A stretch of DNA of 64,000 nt, from positions 186,001 to 250,000 of the forward strand of contig NZ_JAJAFR010000005.1 in the NCBI RefSeq assembly GCF_020734105.1, read 5' to 3'. The translations under genes and the position numbers were made by a program. The notes under the pieces were generated by a model. The model was not told where the DNA came from and made no database searches. It saw only the letters and a program-made list of their open reading frames with translations. Positions 12,288 through 20,835 of the stretch are shown here, piece after piece (position 1 is the first letter of the stretch; each line of letters opens with the position of its first letter). The DNA is from Alkalihalobacillus deserti (GTDB taxonomy: Bacteria; Bacillota; Bacilli; Bacillales; Bacillaceae_D).

Positions 12288-12572
12288 GTGCACGATTACA
12301 TCAAAGAGCGAACCATCAAGATTGGTAGGTATGTTGTCGAGACCAAGAAGACGGTGAGAACGATAGCCAAGGAATTTGGAGTCTCGAAAAGTACCGTACA
12401 CAAAGACCTCACGGAAAGGTTGCCAGAAATTAATCCAGAGCTTGCAAATGAGGTAAAAGAAATATTGGAGTATCACAAATCGATTCGTCATTTGCGCGGT
12501 GGAGAAGCAACTAAAGTGAAATACAGAAAGACATCAGACGATTCAGATCCCATTGTCAAAACAAGAATGTAA
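12288..12572 (+). CDS. spoIIID: Sporulation transcriptional regulator SpoIIID
   Basis: 94-residue DNA-binding protein that activates and represses mother-cell genes with sigma-E. It begins at GTG (HDYIKERTIKIGRYVVETKK) after a GGGAGG site. The helix-turn-helix FGVSKSTVHKDLTERLPEI is at about residues 31-49, followed by the basic C-terminal helix. Near-identical in length to the 93-residue B. subtilis protein. It is located just before mbl as usual, but separated from spoIIQ by the decayed operon. Confidence 0.97.
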   Translation: MHDYIKERTIKIGRYVVETKKTVRTIAKEFGVSKSTVHKDLTERLPEINPELANEVKEILEYHKSIRHLRGGEATKVKYRKTSDDSDPIVKTRM

Positions 12573-12701
12573 ATGTCAAATCATGTAACTTTTTTCAGGA
12601 AAACAACCCCTGTGAGAACATTTCTGTGATAAAATTAACCATTAAGTAAATCGTAATAACAGATACGATTATGTTCGGTAAAACAGGGAGGAAAAAGAAT
12701 C

Positions 12702-13706
12702 ATGTTTGGTCGCGATATTGGTATTGATTTAGGAACAGCAAATGTCCTTATATATGTCAAAGGCAGTGGAATCGTCTTGAATGAACCGTCTGTTGTAGCA
12801 ATAGACACAAGAACGAAAAGAGTACTTGCAGTAGGGGAGGAAGCGTTCCGCATGGTCGGACGTACACCAGGAAATATTGTTGCCCTACGCCCGATGAAAG
12901 ACGGCGTCATTGCAGACTTCGAAATGACTGAAGCAATGCTCAAACATTTCTTAGGCAAGATCAACGTCAAAAGTCTTTTCTCTAAGCCAAGAATTCTAAT
13001 TTGTTGTCCAACCAATATCACATCGGTTGAGCAAAAAGCCATTCGTGAAGCAGCAGAGAAAAGCGGGGGGAAAGATGTGTACTTGGAAGAGGAACCGAAA
13101 GTAGCTGCAATCGGAGCTGGAATGGATATTTTTCAACCAAGCGGTAATATGGTCGTAGATATAGGTGGTGGAACAACCGATGTTGCTGTTCTTTCAATGG
13201 GTGATATCGTCACCGCCTCTTCCATCAAAGTAGCTGGTGACCGCTTCGATGCAGACATTCTTTCATACATCAAGAAAAGGTATAAGCTCCTGATTGGTGA
13301 GCGTACTGCTGAGAACATCAAAGTACAAGTCGCAACAGTATTTCCAGGTGCGCGTCAGGAGGAAATTGACATACGTGGACGTGATATGGTAAGTGGACTT
13401 CCACGTACAATTACGGTACACTCAAAAGAAATAGAATCAGCTCTAATGGAGTCTGTTTCTTACATTGTACAAGCTTCAAAACAAGTTCTCGAACAAACAC
13501 CGCCAGAACTTTCAGCAGATATTATCGACCGTGGTGTTATCTTAACAGGTGGCGGCGCTCTTTTGCATGGGATTGACTTATTACTAGCTGAAGAACTAAA
13601 AGTCCCAGTTCTCGTCGCAGAAGAACCGATGCACTGCGTCGCAAAAGGAACAGGTATCATTTTAGAAAACTTAGACCGTATGTCGAGTAAGAAAGTTCGA
13701 ATATAA
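12702..13706 (+). CDS. mbl: Rod-shape-determining actin homologue Mbl
   Basis: Actin-like ATPase that guides cell-wall elongation beneath the membrane. 334 residues with the MreB phosphate-1 motif DIGIDLGTANVLIYVKG, phosphate-2 DIGGGTTDVAV and the adenosine motif LTGGGALLHGID. The position after spoIIID and before flhO identifies it as Mbl rather than MreB or MreBH. The start has a GGGAGG site. An extended -10 (TGATAAAAT, about 12630-12638) lies upstream with a small inverted repeat at 12649-12670. The stop codon lies inside a hairpin. Confidence 0.96.
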   Translation: MFGRDIGIDLGTANVLIYVKGSGIVLNEPSVVAIDTRTKRVLAVGEEAFRMVGRTPGNIVALRPMKDGVIADFEMTEAMLKHFLGKINVKSLFSKPRILICCPTNITSVEQKAIREAAEKSGGKDVYLEEEPKVAAIGAGMDIFQPSGNMVVDIGGGTTDVAVLSMGDIVTASSIKVAGDRFDADILSYIKKRYKLLIGERTAENIKVQVATVFPGARQEEIDIRGRDMVSGLPRTITVHSKEIESALMESVSYIVQASKQVLEQTPPELSADIIDRGVILTGGGALLHGIDLLLAEELKVPVLVAEEPMHCVAKGTGIILENLDRMSSKKVRI

Positions 13707-13735
13707 AAAGGCGAACTTCCCTTTTTATATTCGGA
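13698..13735 (+). terminator. Hairpin containing the mbl stop codon
   Basis: CGAATATAAAAAGG (13698-13711) pairs perfectly with 13720-13733. The left arm includes the TAA of mbl and the right arm leads into repeat copy 3, the same layout as after murAA. Confidence 0.7.
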
Positions 13736-13835
13736 CGAAGCAATGAGCGTAGCCTCTGCCAATCTTTTAAGCCTTTTCGAGCGAACTTCTCGAAAGGCGT
13801 GCTAGCTGAGCGTAGCCATTGCCACTCGTGGCCGA
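13733..13835 (+). repeat. Intergenic structured repeat, copy 3 (after mbl)
   Basis: GAAGCAATGAGCGTAGCC, then TTTTAAGCCTTTTCGAG and CTCGAAAGGCGTGC as an internal stem, then AGCGTAGCCATTGCCACTCG. Landmarks are shared in order with the murAA and flhO copies. Confidence 0.8.
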
Positions 13836-13927
13836 CGGCAAAGCAAAAGCCATTCCTATCTCTATAATTTATAGCAAACTGCTTAATGAAGATGCAATAA
13901 CAATAAACAAGCATACTTTTCTCTTGA

Positions 13928-13973
13928 AAAGGCGCACTGCAAGCATACCATGCACGAGCTAGCGCCTTTTTTC
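13928..13973 (+). terminator. Second terminator-like hairpin downstream of mbl
   Basis: AAAAGGCGC pairs with GCGCCTTTTTT across a loop of about 26 bases that contains further short pairings, followed by T-rich sequence. Confidence 0.55.
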
Positions 13974-14064
13974 ATAAGAACGACTAATAACTCTTCCCTC
14001 TTCCTTTGATGAGTCATGGACTTGGTCAGATTTTTAGAAAACAATCAATCGATAAACATTTAGT

Positions 14065-14091
14065 TAAATAAAACCAAAAATAAGACGATAT
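14065..14091 (+). promoter_or_regulatory. Sigma-D (motility) promoter for flhO-flhP
   Basis: TAAA at 14065-14068, a 15-base spacer, then GACGATAT at 14084-14091. It differs by one base from the sigma-D consensus TAAA-N15-GCCGATAT known in B. subtilis, where flhOP is under sigma-D. Confidence 0.75.
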
Positions 14092-14122
14092 ATATAGTGA
14101 GAGAAACCGAGGAGGAACGATC

Positions 14123-14944
14123 ATGCTTCGTGGAATGTACGGGGCTGCAGCGGGAATGATTGCACAGCAGCAACGCCAAGAAATGTTAACAAACAATTTA
14201 GCCAACGCAAATACTCCAGGATTCAAAGCCGATCAAGCATCTTTAAGAGCTTTTCCAAATATGTTGATTAAAGCAATGAATACACAAAGCTTACCAAAAG
14301 GACAAGCTCCAACAATTGGTGAGTTAACAACAGGCGTTTACCTCCAAGAACGCATGCCGAATTTCCGTCAAGGTGATCTAATGGAAACGAGCAACAATAC
14401 AGACATCGCTCTTTTACAAGGTGTGATGCCGCAAACGGAATCAGGACGTCCGGGAGCACTTTTCTACACCGTTGAAAATGAAAATGGCGACTTGCGCTTT
14501 TCTCGTAATGGTAATTTCACCATTGATGGAGCAGGCTTTTTAACAACGACTGAAGGTCACTATATGCTAGGAACTAACGGCGACCGAATTCAAGTTGGTA
14601 ATGAACAATTTAAAGTAAATGAAGCTGGCTTCATCACAAACGATACAGGTGTACAAATGGCACAACTTAATGTCGTATACGCAGACGATCCAATGCAACT
14701 CGTTAAAGAAGGCAACGGTCTCTTACGTTTTGAAGGAGAAGGAAATCTTCCTACAGCCATTGGCAACGGAGCTATTAGCTATCAACTGCAGCAAGGCTTC
14801 CTTGAACGTTCAAATGTAGATGCCTCGCAAACGATGACAGAAATGATGAATGCCTACCGTTCCTTCGAAGCTAACCAAAAAATCCTCCAAGCCTACGACC
14901 AAAGTATGGAAAAAGCAGTAAATGAGATTGGGCGGATTGGATAG
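14123..14944 (+). CDS. flhO: Flagellar hook-basal body protein FlhO
   Basis: 273-residue rod/hook-type protein of the FlgF/FlgG family. The N-terminal heptad region MLRGMYGAAAGMIAQQQRQE is followed by NNLANANTPGFKAD, the FlgG signature. The C-terminus has QGFLERSNVDASQTMTEMM, FEANQKILQAYDQS and a final coiled-coil segment. The ATG follows GGAGGAAC. Placed after mbl and before flhP as in B. subtilis, with a near-consensus sigma-D promoter upstream. Exported by the flagellar type III apparatus, so it has no signal peptide. Confidence 0.94.
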   Translation: MLRGMYGAAAGMIAQQQRQEMLTNNLANANTPGFKADQASLRAFPNMLIKAMNTQSLPKGQAPTIGELTTGVYLQERMPNFRQGDLMETSNNTDIALLQGVMPQTESGRPGALFYTVENENGDLRFSRNGNFTIDGAGFLTTTEGHYMLGTNGDRIQVGNEQFKVNEAGFITNDTGVQMAQLNVVYADDPMQLVKEGNGLLRFEGEGNLPTAIGNGAISYQLQQGFLERSNVDASQTMTEMMNAYRSFEANQKILQAYDQSMEKAVNEIGRIG

Positions 14945-14945
14945 A

Positions 14946-14988
14946 GAGATAATTAAAAAAGAATGGTTTTAGCTTTTTTAACTATCTC
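14946..14988 (+). terminator. Hairpin after flhO leading into a repeat
   Basis: GAGATAATTAAAAAAG (14946-14961) pairs with 14973-14988 with one mismatch. The right arm joins the GAAGCAATGAGC start of repeat copy 4. Confidence 0.65.
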
Positions 14989-15092
14989 GAAGCAATGAGC
15001 GAAGCCGCTGCCATGTTTTAAGCCTTTTCTGAGCGAACTTCTCAGGAAAGGCGTGCAGCGTGCGTAGCCATTGCCACTCGTGGCCGTAAGCA
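14987..15092 (+). repeat. Intergenic structured repeat, copy 4 (between flhO and flhP)
   Basis: GAAGCAATGAGCGAAGCCGC, GCCATGTTTTAAGCC, internal stem TTTTCTGAG/CTCAGGAAA, GGCGTGCAGCGTGCGTAGCC, ACTCGTGGCCG. The stem arms differ from copy 3 in both strands, preserving pairing (CTGAG with CTCAG instead of CGAG with CTCG). This compensatory change suggests the fold matters. Confidence 0.8.
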
Positions 15093-15228
15093 AAGTTGAA
15101 CCGTCTGCCTTAAGGAAGATGAGGACAGACACTAGTATTAACACCGACTTAAAAATGACAGATATATATAAATCAATTCAACCGTCCACCCAACCATTGC
15201 CCAACAACAGTATAAACGAGGGATGATA

Positions 15229-16068
15229 ATGAATACATCGATGATTGCTGCATCAGTGACTATGGGCCAGCTTCAGCGCAAGCTAGATACTATATCTCAT
15301 AATATGGCAAATACGAATACGACTGGTTTTAAGCGACGAGAGGCAACGTTTTCAGATTTGCTTTTTCAACAAGTGAATAACCAGTCAGCCGTTCAGTACG
15401 AAGGAGGCCGTTTAACGCCTAATGGCTTACGTGTTGGCACAGGCGCTAAAATCGCGCAAACAGCTCTTCGGCTAGAGCAAGGTCCTTTAGTGACAACAGA
15501 TCGTGAATTAGATTTTGCAATTACTGAAAACAATCTTTTTTTTCAGATCGAGACGTTGGAGAACGGCAATCCTGTGGAGCGCTTAACACGTGACGGTACG
15601 TTTTATTTAACGGAAGACAAAAACAACCCGGCGCAATTAACGATTGTAACAAGCAATGGCGATTTCGTTTTAGATAGAGCAGGAAACCGGATTAATTTGC
15701 CATCGCACTTTCAATCTATTAGCCTCTCTGGAGAGGGACAATTGCTTGTAACACTAAATGATGGAACCGTACAAAATGTAGGTGAATTTGCTTTAACAAG
15801 AGTATTGAAACCGCAATTGCTTGATGCCATTAGCGACAATCTTTATCGGTTACCAGACATTGCGGCACTCGGATTAGCCGTAGGTGATGTCTTGGAAAAT
15901 GTAGCTGTCGGTACTCGTGTAACTCAAGGCTTTCTGGAAGGATCCAATGTTGACATAGGTCGTGAGATGAATGAATTAGTTATGACCCAACGTCACTATC
16001 AATTTAACTCTAGAGCTGTTTCAATGTCAGATGAAATGTCAGGGTTGGTAAATGGATTACGTAGATAA
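15229..16068 (+). CDS. flhP: Flagellar hook-basal body protein FlhP
   Basis: 279 residues of the FlgF/FlgG family: ISHNMANTNTTGFKRREATF near the N-terminus, QGFLEGSNVDIGREMNELVM and QRHYQFNSRAVSMSDEM at the C-terminus. The second of two nearby ATGs (15229) is chosen because it is 6 bases from GAGGG; the first (15223) touches it. It pairs with flhO in the rod/hook. The flhO-flhP spacer is a structured repeat, so the two may be differently expressed. Confidence 0.93.
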   Translation: MNTSMIAASVTMGQLQRKLDTISHNMANTNTTGFKRREATFSDLLFQQVNNQSAVQYEGGRLTPNGLRVGTGAKIAQTALRLEQGPLVTTDRELDFAITENNLFFQIETLENGNPVERLTRDGTFYLTEDKNNPAQLTIVTSNGDFVLDRAGNRINLPSHFQSISLSGEGQLLVTLNDGTVQNVGEFALTRVLKPQLLDAISDNLYRLPDIAALGLAVGDVLENVAVGTRVTQGFLEGSNVDIGREMNELVMTQRHYQFNSRAVSMSDEMSGLVNGLRR

Positions 16069-16135
16069 GATATTTTTTAAAAGGTTGATTTTCACCTTTT
16101 AAGAAATATCGAAGCCATTGCCACTTACGGCCTTT
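16069..16135 (+). repeat. Intergenic repeat, truncated copy 5 (after flhP), with hairpin
   Basis: Right after the flhP stop, 16069-16085 pairs with 16094-16110 (one mismatch). Then only CGAAGCCATTGCCACTTACG and GGCC remain of the repeat. A further inverted pair, TTATGAGAGATC/CTTCTCATAA, lies at about 16205-16228. Confidence 0.6.
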
Positions 16136-16333
16136 AGGAAATCAATGCCAAGGACTAAGCTTTTAAATGGAAGTAAAAAACGCAGCCAAGATTTTAAGAG
16201 CGTATTATGAGAGATCTTCTCATAAAAGCCGCACTATCTTGCATATCCTGAATGGATTAAATGTCTTTTACGCATTTAAAAGATGCCCTTTTGATAAAAA
16301 TCAATCAAGCTTCATCGATTTGAGGAGAGTAAG

Positions 16334-17014
16334 ATGACCAAAAAACGATCAAACCAAGAAAATCAACATACAAATAGAAAGCTGACAGAAGAAACAAGTC
16401 TTCCTTCATCCACAGCTAACTCGGATATGGTTGAGCCAACCACGTCTAATGACGAGGAAGTGCCTTCGAAAGATAAAGAGCTTCTTCAAGAAGAAGCTGA
16501 GTTGGCATTTGATGAGGAGAGTAAATCTGATGAAAAAGCGATGGCTACTGCAAAAGAGCTTGACCAATTGGATAAGGATGTTTCTGAATCAATTGAAACC
16601 GGTGAGGCGACGTTTGAAGAACGGGACACAACTACTGTTAGTGCTGAGGAAACAACTGAGCAGGAGCTAGCAGAAAGTGCTGAGCAGAATTTGTCGGATG
16701 GTGAGATTAAGGAAGTAGAAGAACCCCCGGTAAACCAAGAAGGAACTCAGGAAACGGTTGCCGTCGTTGAAGCCTCGCAAGAATCTGAGGAAGAAACAAG
16801 GGAAGAAAAAAGGAAAAAACGTCGTCGTGAGAAAAAACCACGCTTACGTTTGATTCCGATTTGGCTGCGGATTTTGATTTCCATTTTATTGATTGGTGGT
16901 AGTTTAATTCTAGGTATGTTGTTTGGGTACGGCGTTATTGGTGGCGGTGAGTCTGTTGATGTGCTTAAACCAGACACATGGTATCACATTATCGATATAA
17001 TTCGAGGCAATTAA
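16334..17014 (+). CDS. EpuA-domain membrane protein with acidic N-terminal region
   Basis: 226 residues. Residues 1-160 are low-complexity and very acidic (Glu, Thr, Ser, Asp). A basic stretch REEKRKKRRREKKPRLRL precedes the EpuA domain, with one membrane segment (LRILISILLIGGSLILGMLF) and the family ending PDTWYHIIDIIRGN. Databases often label this family 'DNA-directed RNA polymerase subunit beta' through propagated naming; the sequence shows no polymerase domain. It lies between flhP and fabZ, a conserved spot in bacilli. Function unknown. Confidence 0.8.
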   Translation: MTKKRSNQENQHTNRKLTEETSLPSSTANSDMVEPTTSNDEEVPSKDKELLQEEAELAFDEESKSDEKAMATAKELDQLDKDVSESIETGEATFEERDTTTVSAEETTEQELAESAEQNLSDGEIKEVEEPPVNQEGTQETVAVVEASQESEEETREEKRKKRRREKKPRLRLIPIWLRILISILLIGGSLILGMLFGYGVIGGGESVDVLKPDTWYHIIDIIRGN

Positions 17015-17073
17015 TTGTCTCGGGTTTTTTTGTTTAAAATTGTCTTGGCTCTTAAAAGTGAAGAATTAAATTG

Positions 17074-17082
17074 TGATATAAT
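17074..17082 (+). promoter_or_regulatory. Extended -10 promoter for fabZ
   Basis: TGATATAAT, an extended -10 element, about 36 bases before the fabZ start. No convincing -35 hexamer at normal spacing. Confidence 0.5.
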
Positions 17083-17117
17083 GAGGAAAAATATTGTGAC
17101 CTGAAAGGATGAATAGC

Positions 17118-17540
17118 ATGTTAACCATTGAAGAAATAAAGGAAATTATTCCACATCGATATCCATTTTTACTAATTGATCGAATTGAAGAGGTAGAAGA
17201 TAAAAAACGAGCTGTTGGAATAAAAAATGTAACAGCGAATGAAGAGTTTTTTAATGGACACTTTCCAGACTACCCCGTGATGCCAGGTGTTCTTATTGTT
17301 GAAGCACTTGCTCAAGTAGGTGCTGTGGCGATTTTGAAACCAGAAGAAAATCGAGGGAAACTTGTTTTTTTTGCTGGAATAGATAATTGCCGTTTCAAAA
17401 AACAGGTCAAGCCCGGAGATCAACTGCGATTAGAAGTTGAGATAACTCGAGTAAAAGGTCCGATTGGAAAAGGTCATGCGATTGCTACAGTGAACGGTGA
17501 AATAGCATGTGAAACAGATATCATTTTTGCTATTAATTAG
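17118..17540 (+). CDS. fabZ: 3-hydroxyacyl-ACP dehydratase FabZ
   Basis: Dehydrates 3-hydroxyacyl-ACP in type II fatty-acid synthesis. 140 residues from the second ATG; the upstream ATG at 17109 overlaps the GAAAGG ribosome site. The family pattern [20 protein letters not shown] is followed by [20 protein letters not shown], giving catalytic His48 and Glu62 by family knowledge. [17 protein letters not shown] is also conserved. Full length. Marks the end of the conserved mbl-flhOP-fabZ block. Confidence 0.97.
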   Translation: MLTIEEIKEIIPHRYPFLLIDRIEEVEDKKRAVGIKNVTANEEFFNGHFPDYPVMPGVLIVEALAQVGAVAILKPEENRGKLVFFAGIDNCRFKKQVKPGDQLRLEVEITRVKGPIGKGHAIATVNGEIACETDIIFAIN

Positions 17541-17939
17541 TTTTAAAAAGCTTAGGTGTATCAGTTCTTTGTGATGGTGTCGATACAGAAGAACAACTGA
17601 CTTTAATTAGAAATGAAGGCTGTCATCAGGCCCAGGGTTACTAATGTAGTAAACCGGTTCCTTTTGACAAATGTGACACAATGATGCATGAATTTCCCCA
17701 TTAAACTTGGTTAAACTATATAGGAACCTATCTCAAATAAGAGGTAGGTTTTTACTATTTACTTCGTTTCTTTGATATCGATTATGGGAAAGAGTGTGAG
17801 AATTTGAGAGACCTGCTAGACATTACCAAAAAGGAACGCAACGTATAGACGCTACCGAATAATCTTGTTAAGATACACAAAGACTAACAGCAGAGAGAAC
17901 AACATCTGCTAATCACAAAATTTTTTTGGAGGTAATGAA
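17541..17939. other. Spacer with a terminator-like hairpin
   Basis: Contains AACCTATCTC (17725-17734) pairing with GAGGTAGGTT (17741-17750) followed by TTT, terminator-like. No gene is visible in the rest. Confidence 0.55.
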
Positions 17940-18251
17940 ATGAAAAAGAAATTTTTATTAACAACAGCAGCAGCTGTCTTATCACTGGGAGTCATTACAG
18001 CTTGTGGAGCACCTGCAGAGGAAGATCCAATTTTAGAAGAAGATCCAGCTATTGAAGATCCAGTAATGGATGAACCGCCAGCAGAGGAAACACCAATGGG
18101 TGAACCGCCAGCACAGGAAACACCAATGGAAGAGCCGACCGTTGATGAACCGGCATTAGATGGTGAAGAACTTGAAGTGGAAGAAGAAATTGATGTAGAT
18201 GTTGAAGGTGAAGAAACAGGCGACGAGCTCGCTGAAGAAGAAACAAACTAA
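17940..18251 (+). CDS. Small acidic proline/glutamate-rich lipoprotein
   Basis: 103 residues with a lipoprotein signal: KKKFLLTTAAAVLSLGVITAC, lipobox cysteine at about residue 22. The mature part is nearly all Glu, Pro, Asp and Thr, with repeats of the type EEPPAEETPMGEPPAQETPM, and has no recognisable domain. Strong GGAGGTAATG site, own terminator, monocistronic. It probably lies on the outer face of the membrane as a charged spacer; function unknown. Confidence 0.8.
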   Translation: MKKKFLLTTAAAVLSLGVITACGAPAEEDPILEEDPAIEDPVMDEPPAEETPMGEPPAQETPMEEPTVDEPALDGEELEVEEEIDVDVEGEETGDELAEEETN

Positions 18252-18263
18252 TTTATTTCATAA

Positions 18264-18304
18264 AAAAGGACCCTACCGCAGCTAATGCGTTAGGGTCCTT
18301 TTAA
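18264..18304 (+). terminator. Terminator after the small lipoprotein gene
   Basis: AAAAGGACCCTA (18264-18275) pairs with TAGGGTCCTTTT (18291-18302), with an inner CGCA/TGCG stem. Confidence 0.85.
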
Positions 18305-18332
18305 GCTTATGAGCTTATAGTAGAATCAAGCA

Positions 18333-18524
18333 TTAATTCATATACTTAATGGTACCATCTTCTTTTCGCGTAAACTTCGAAAAGAATTCATCCCACAGGA
18401 GCCTTGCTTCTGATGGCAAGCATGAATGTCCGCATCCATCCGTTATCGTATAGACTAACAATTGGGTATAAATTAATTTTTCTTCAAACTCGTTTTTTGA
18501 TGATTTTATCACCGTTGCTAACAA
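18333..18524 (-). pseudogene. C-terminal fragment of an esterase/PHB-depolymerase-like hydrolase
   Basis: Reads LVYTITDGCGHSCLPSEARL followed by LWDEFFSKFTRKEDG. This resembles the catalytic-His end (GGHxWP...WxFF) of alpha/beta hydrolases of the LpqC/PHB-depolymerase type. The His motif is altered and everything upstream is missing, so it is a remnant at best. The family assignment is tentative. Confidence 0.35.
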
Positions 18525-18585
18525 GAGTGTTCAAAGAGACTAACAAAGCAGATCTAGTTTGTACTCGCATGTCCTTTTTCTATTT

Positions 18586-20580
18586 CTATAAAGTTAAAAC
18601 TTTTAACTGTTGTCCTACATGAATGGGAGTATCTACATTTAATTGATTCCAATCAACAAGCTGTTGAATGGTTACTTGATTTGCCTGAGCAATTTTCCAT
18701 AATGTATCACCAGGTTGGACAGTATACGTTTTGTATGCTGACTGCTGAACTGGAATGACTAAAGTTTGACCAATAGATAAATAACTGCCACTATCTAATT
18801 GATTTGCATGTACAAGATCGTTGACTGTTACTCCATTTGTTTGAGCAATCTTCCAAAGGGTATCACCAGATTTCACAACATAAATGTCTTGTCGTGTTTC
18901 TTCTTTGGGCTGCCCAGCTGGAATAATGAGTTTTTGTCCAATACGTAGATAATCTAAATCTGACAGGTTATTTGCTAACAGAATAGCATTAACGGTAACT
19001 CCGTACATATGGGCAATTTTCCATAACATATCACCTGATTGTACGACATGGATAATATTTCCTGACTCAAGAAGGTCTTTAGTTACAGGGAGCTGTAAAA
19101 CCTGTCCAATCATTAAAGATTTGTTAAGATCCAACTGATTCAGTTCGATAATGTCATTAATGGTCGTATTGTGTTTTTGAGCAATTTTCCAAAGTGTATC
19201 ACCACTTACCACTGTGTACGTTGTAGTCACTTTAGGGTTTAATGGCGTGGTTGGTGCAGTATCTGGTGCGGAATCCACAAGTTCAACGTCTGATATTTTT
19301 ACTTTGCCAGGTACACCTTTTACTAAAACGTTATAGTAACCATCGTCAACTGATTCGGAAATTAAAGAGAGAAGCTCGTTTTTTACAGCGATGTAGCCTT
19401 GGTCCATTGGGTAAACCTTCATTTGTGTCTTTTCTGTTATTACTTTTACTTGTTTTTCTGGGTCTAAAGGTAAAATTGATCTATGATTACTTATCGTTAC
19501 TGGGTCGCCTAATGTAATGTATCCATGAGAACCAGAGCCTTCAGTGACGCTGATCTTAATGTAATACGTACCATTAAGTGCTTTGCTGTTCATCATGTCT
19601 TTTCCGTTCCATGTAAAGGAATAGGTTCCAGGTTGAAGTTCCTGTGATGTAGAATAGACATGATTCATGTGACTGCCTGCTGCTGTTGAAATATATACAG
19701 TAGCTTTTGCAGGCTCGGCGATTGTAAAGTTACCAGACACTGTACCATCGCTATTTAGCGTTTTAGAATCGAATGAAGCATCGCTAATAATTTCCTCAAG
19801 TCTCCATTGAGGGATTTGACCTTCTCCATTTGAGATTGTGATGTTCCCAATTTTTTGAATGGTTTGCGAAGTGGCTGGGTAGTTATAAGCAAGTTCGATT
19901 GTTTTAAAAACAATATCGTATTCCCCATCTTTTAAAAGGCCACTCTTTTCGTTTTTCCCATTCCAATCAAAGTTGTACTTACCCAAATCAAGCTTCATTT
20001 TCGTTGTTTGAAAATAATCAACACCGTTTTTTTGGATGGCGATTTGAACTTCAGCAGGACGGCTTAAATTATAGGTGAACGTCGTTAAAGTCTCATCACT
20101 TGCATATTTAGGTGAAATACTTGCATTTGAGATACTTAAAAGGTCAACAAGTGCTTTAGGATTGGGTTCATTAACAATGGTAATTTGTCCAATTGGGAAT
20201 CCTTGAGCAGAGTTATAGGATGCGTCACTTAAATAGGATTTTAGATGATACGTTCCAGGCGGAAGCGGTTCTCTTTTTTGGTCATCCCATGGAACCCAAC
20301 TTACGACATGCTTTGTTTTAAAGTCATTTAAATTTATTTTCGTTTGACGGCCATCGTCTCTTACAGCAAGAATATATCCACGAGTCGGTTCATTTGTATC
20401 TAGCGTAATAGTGACATAGCCAGGAACTGTATTTCCTTGATAGGCAATTGTGCTTGTTGATAAAACTTTATTTACAACTTCAGGTGGCTCATTATCAGTA
20501 GAAGCCATACTATTTGTAACTCCACTAAAAAACAAGGCAATCATTAAACCTGAAAAAATAACAATCAATTTTTTTATCAA
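18586..20580 (-). CDS. Secreted protein with FlgD-like Ig repeats and four LysM domains
   Basis: 664 residues beginning at TTG after a weak GGTGAAG site. Residues 1-26 form a signal peptide (LIVIFSGLMIALFFSGVTNS). The middle has several FlgD/Big-type units marked by YNFDWNGKNEKSGLLKDGEY and YSFTWNGKDMMNSKALNGTY, then an SH3-like stretch. The C-terminus has four LysM repeats, each with a GDTLWKIAQ or GDMLWKIAH motif, which bind peptidoglycan. No catalytic domain is visible, so it is probably a wall-bound adhesin or scaffold. Monocistronic, on the minus strand. Confidence 0.85.
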   Translation of the reverse strand: MIKKLIVIFSGLMIALFFSGVTNSMASTDNEPPEVVNKVLSTSTIAYQGNTVPGYVTITLDTNEPTRGYILAVRDDGRQTKINLNDFKTKHVVSWVPWDDQKREPLPPGTYHLKSYLSDASYNSAQGFPIGQITIVNEPNPKALVDLLSISNASISPKYASDETLTTFTYNLSRPAEVQIAIQKNGVDYFQTTKMKLDLGKYNFDWNGKNEKSGLLKDGEYDIVFKTIELAYNYPATSQTIQKIGNITISNGEGQIPQWRLEEIISDASFDSKTLNSDGTVSGNFTIAEPAKATVYISTAAGSHMNHVYSTSQELQPGTYSFTWNGKDMMNSKALNGTYYIKISVTEGSGSHGYITLGDPVTISNHRSILPLDPEKQVKVITEKTQMKVYPMDQGYIAVKNELLSLISESVDDGYYNVLVKGVPGKVKISDVELVDSAPDTAPTTPLNPKVTTTYTVVSGDTLWKIAQKHNTTINDIIELNQLDLNKSLMIGQVLQLPVTKDLLESGNIIHVVQSGDMLWKIAHMYGVTVNAILLANNLSDLDYLRIGQKLIIPAGQPKEETRQDIYVVKSGDTLWKIAQTNGVTVNDLVHANQLDSGSYLSIGQTLVIPVQQSAYKTYTVQPGDTLWKIAQANQVTIQQLVDWNQLNVDTPIHVGQQLKVLTL

Positions 20581-20794
20581 TGCTTCACCAGCTTTCTATA
20601 ATTTAAGAATACTAGCTTATAATAATTCGATACAGTAATGCGTGCAATGTAAAGTTATTGGAAAAAAACCTAGTTTTCTAACTCATTTGAATCACTTATT
20701 AATACCACAAGAGTTAAAGATCGGAGTAGTCATCGAGGTAGGTTTTTTTGTTGAACTAACGAGCAGTTTTGTTAAATAAGAACTTTTGGTCAAA

Positions 20795-20824
20795 TATAAA
20801 ACACCTCCCATTAACGAGAGGTGC
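20795..20824 (-). terminator. Terminator of the DUF3231 gene
   Basis: On the minus strand CACCTC and GAGGTG arms across a 10-base loop are followed by TTTTATATTT. Confidence 0.65.
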
Positions 20825-20835
20825 CAATTAGTTAA

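Noticed and set aside
15120..15222. A second sigma-D promoter before flhP
   Set aside because: TAAAAATGACAGATATAT resembles the motif but the spacing between TAAA and GATAT is far too short.
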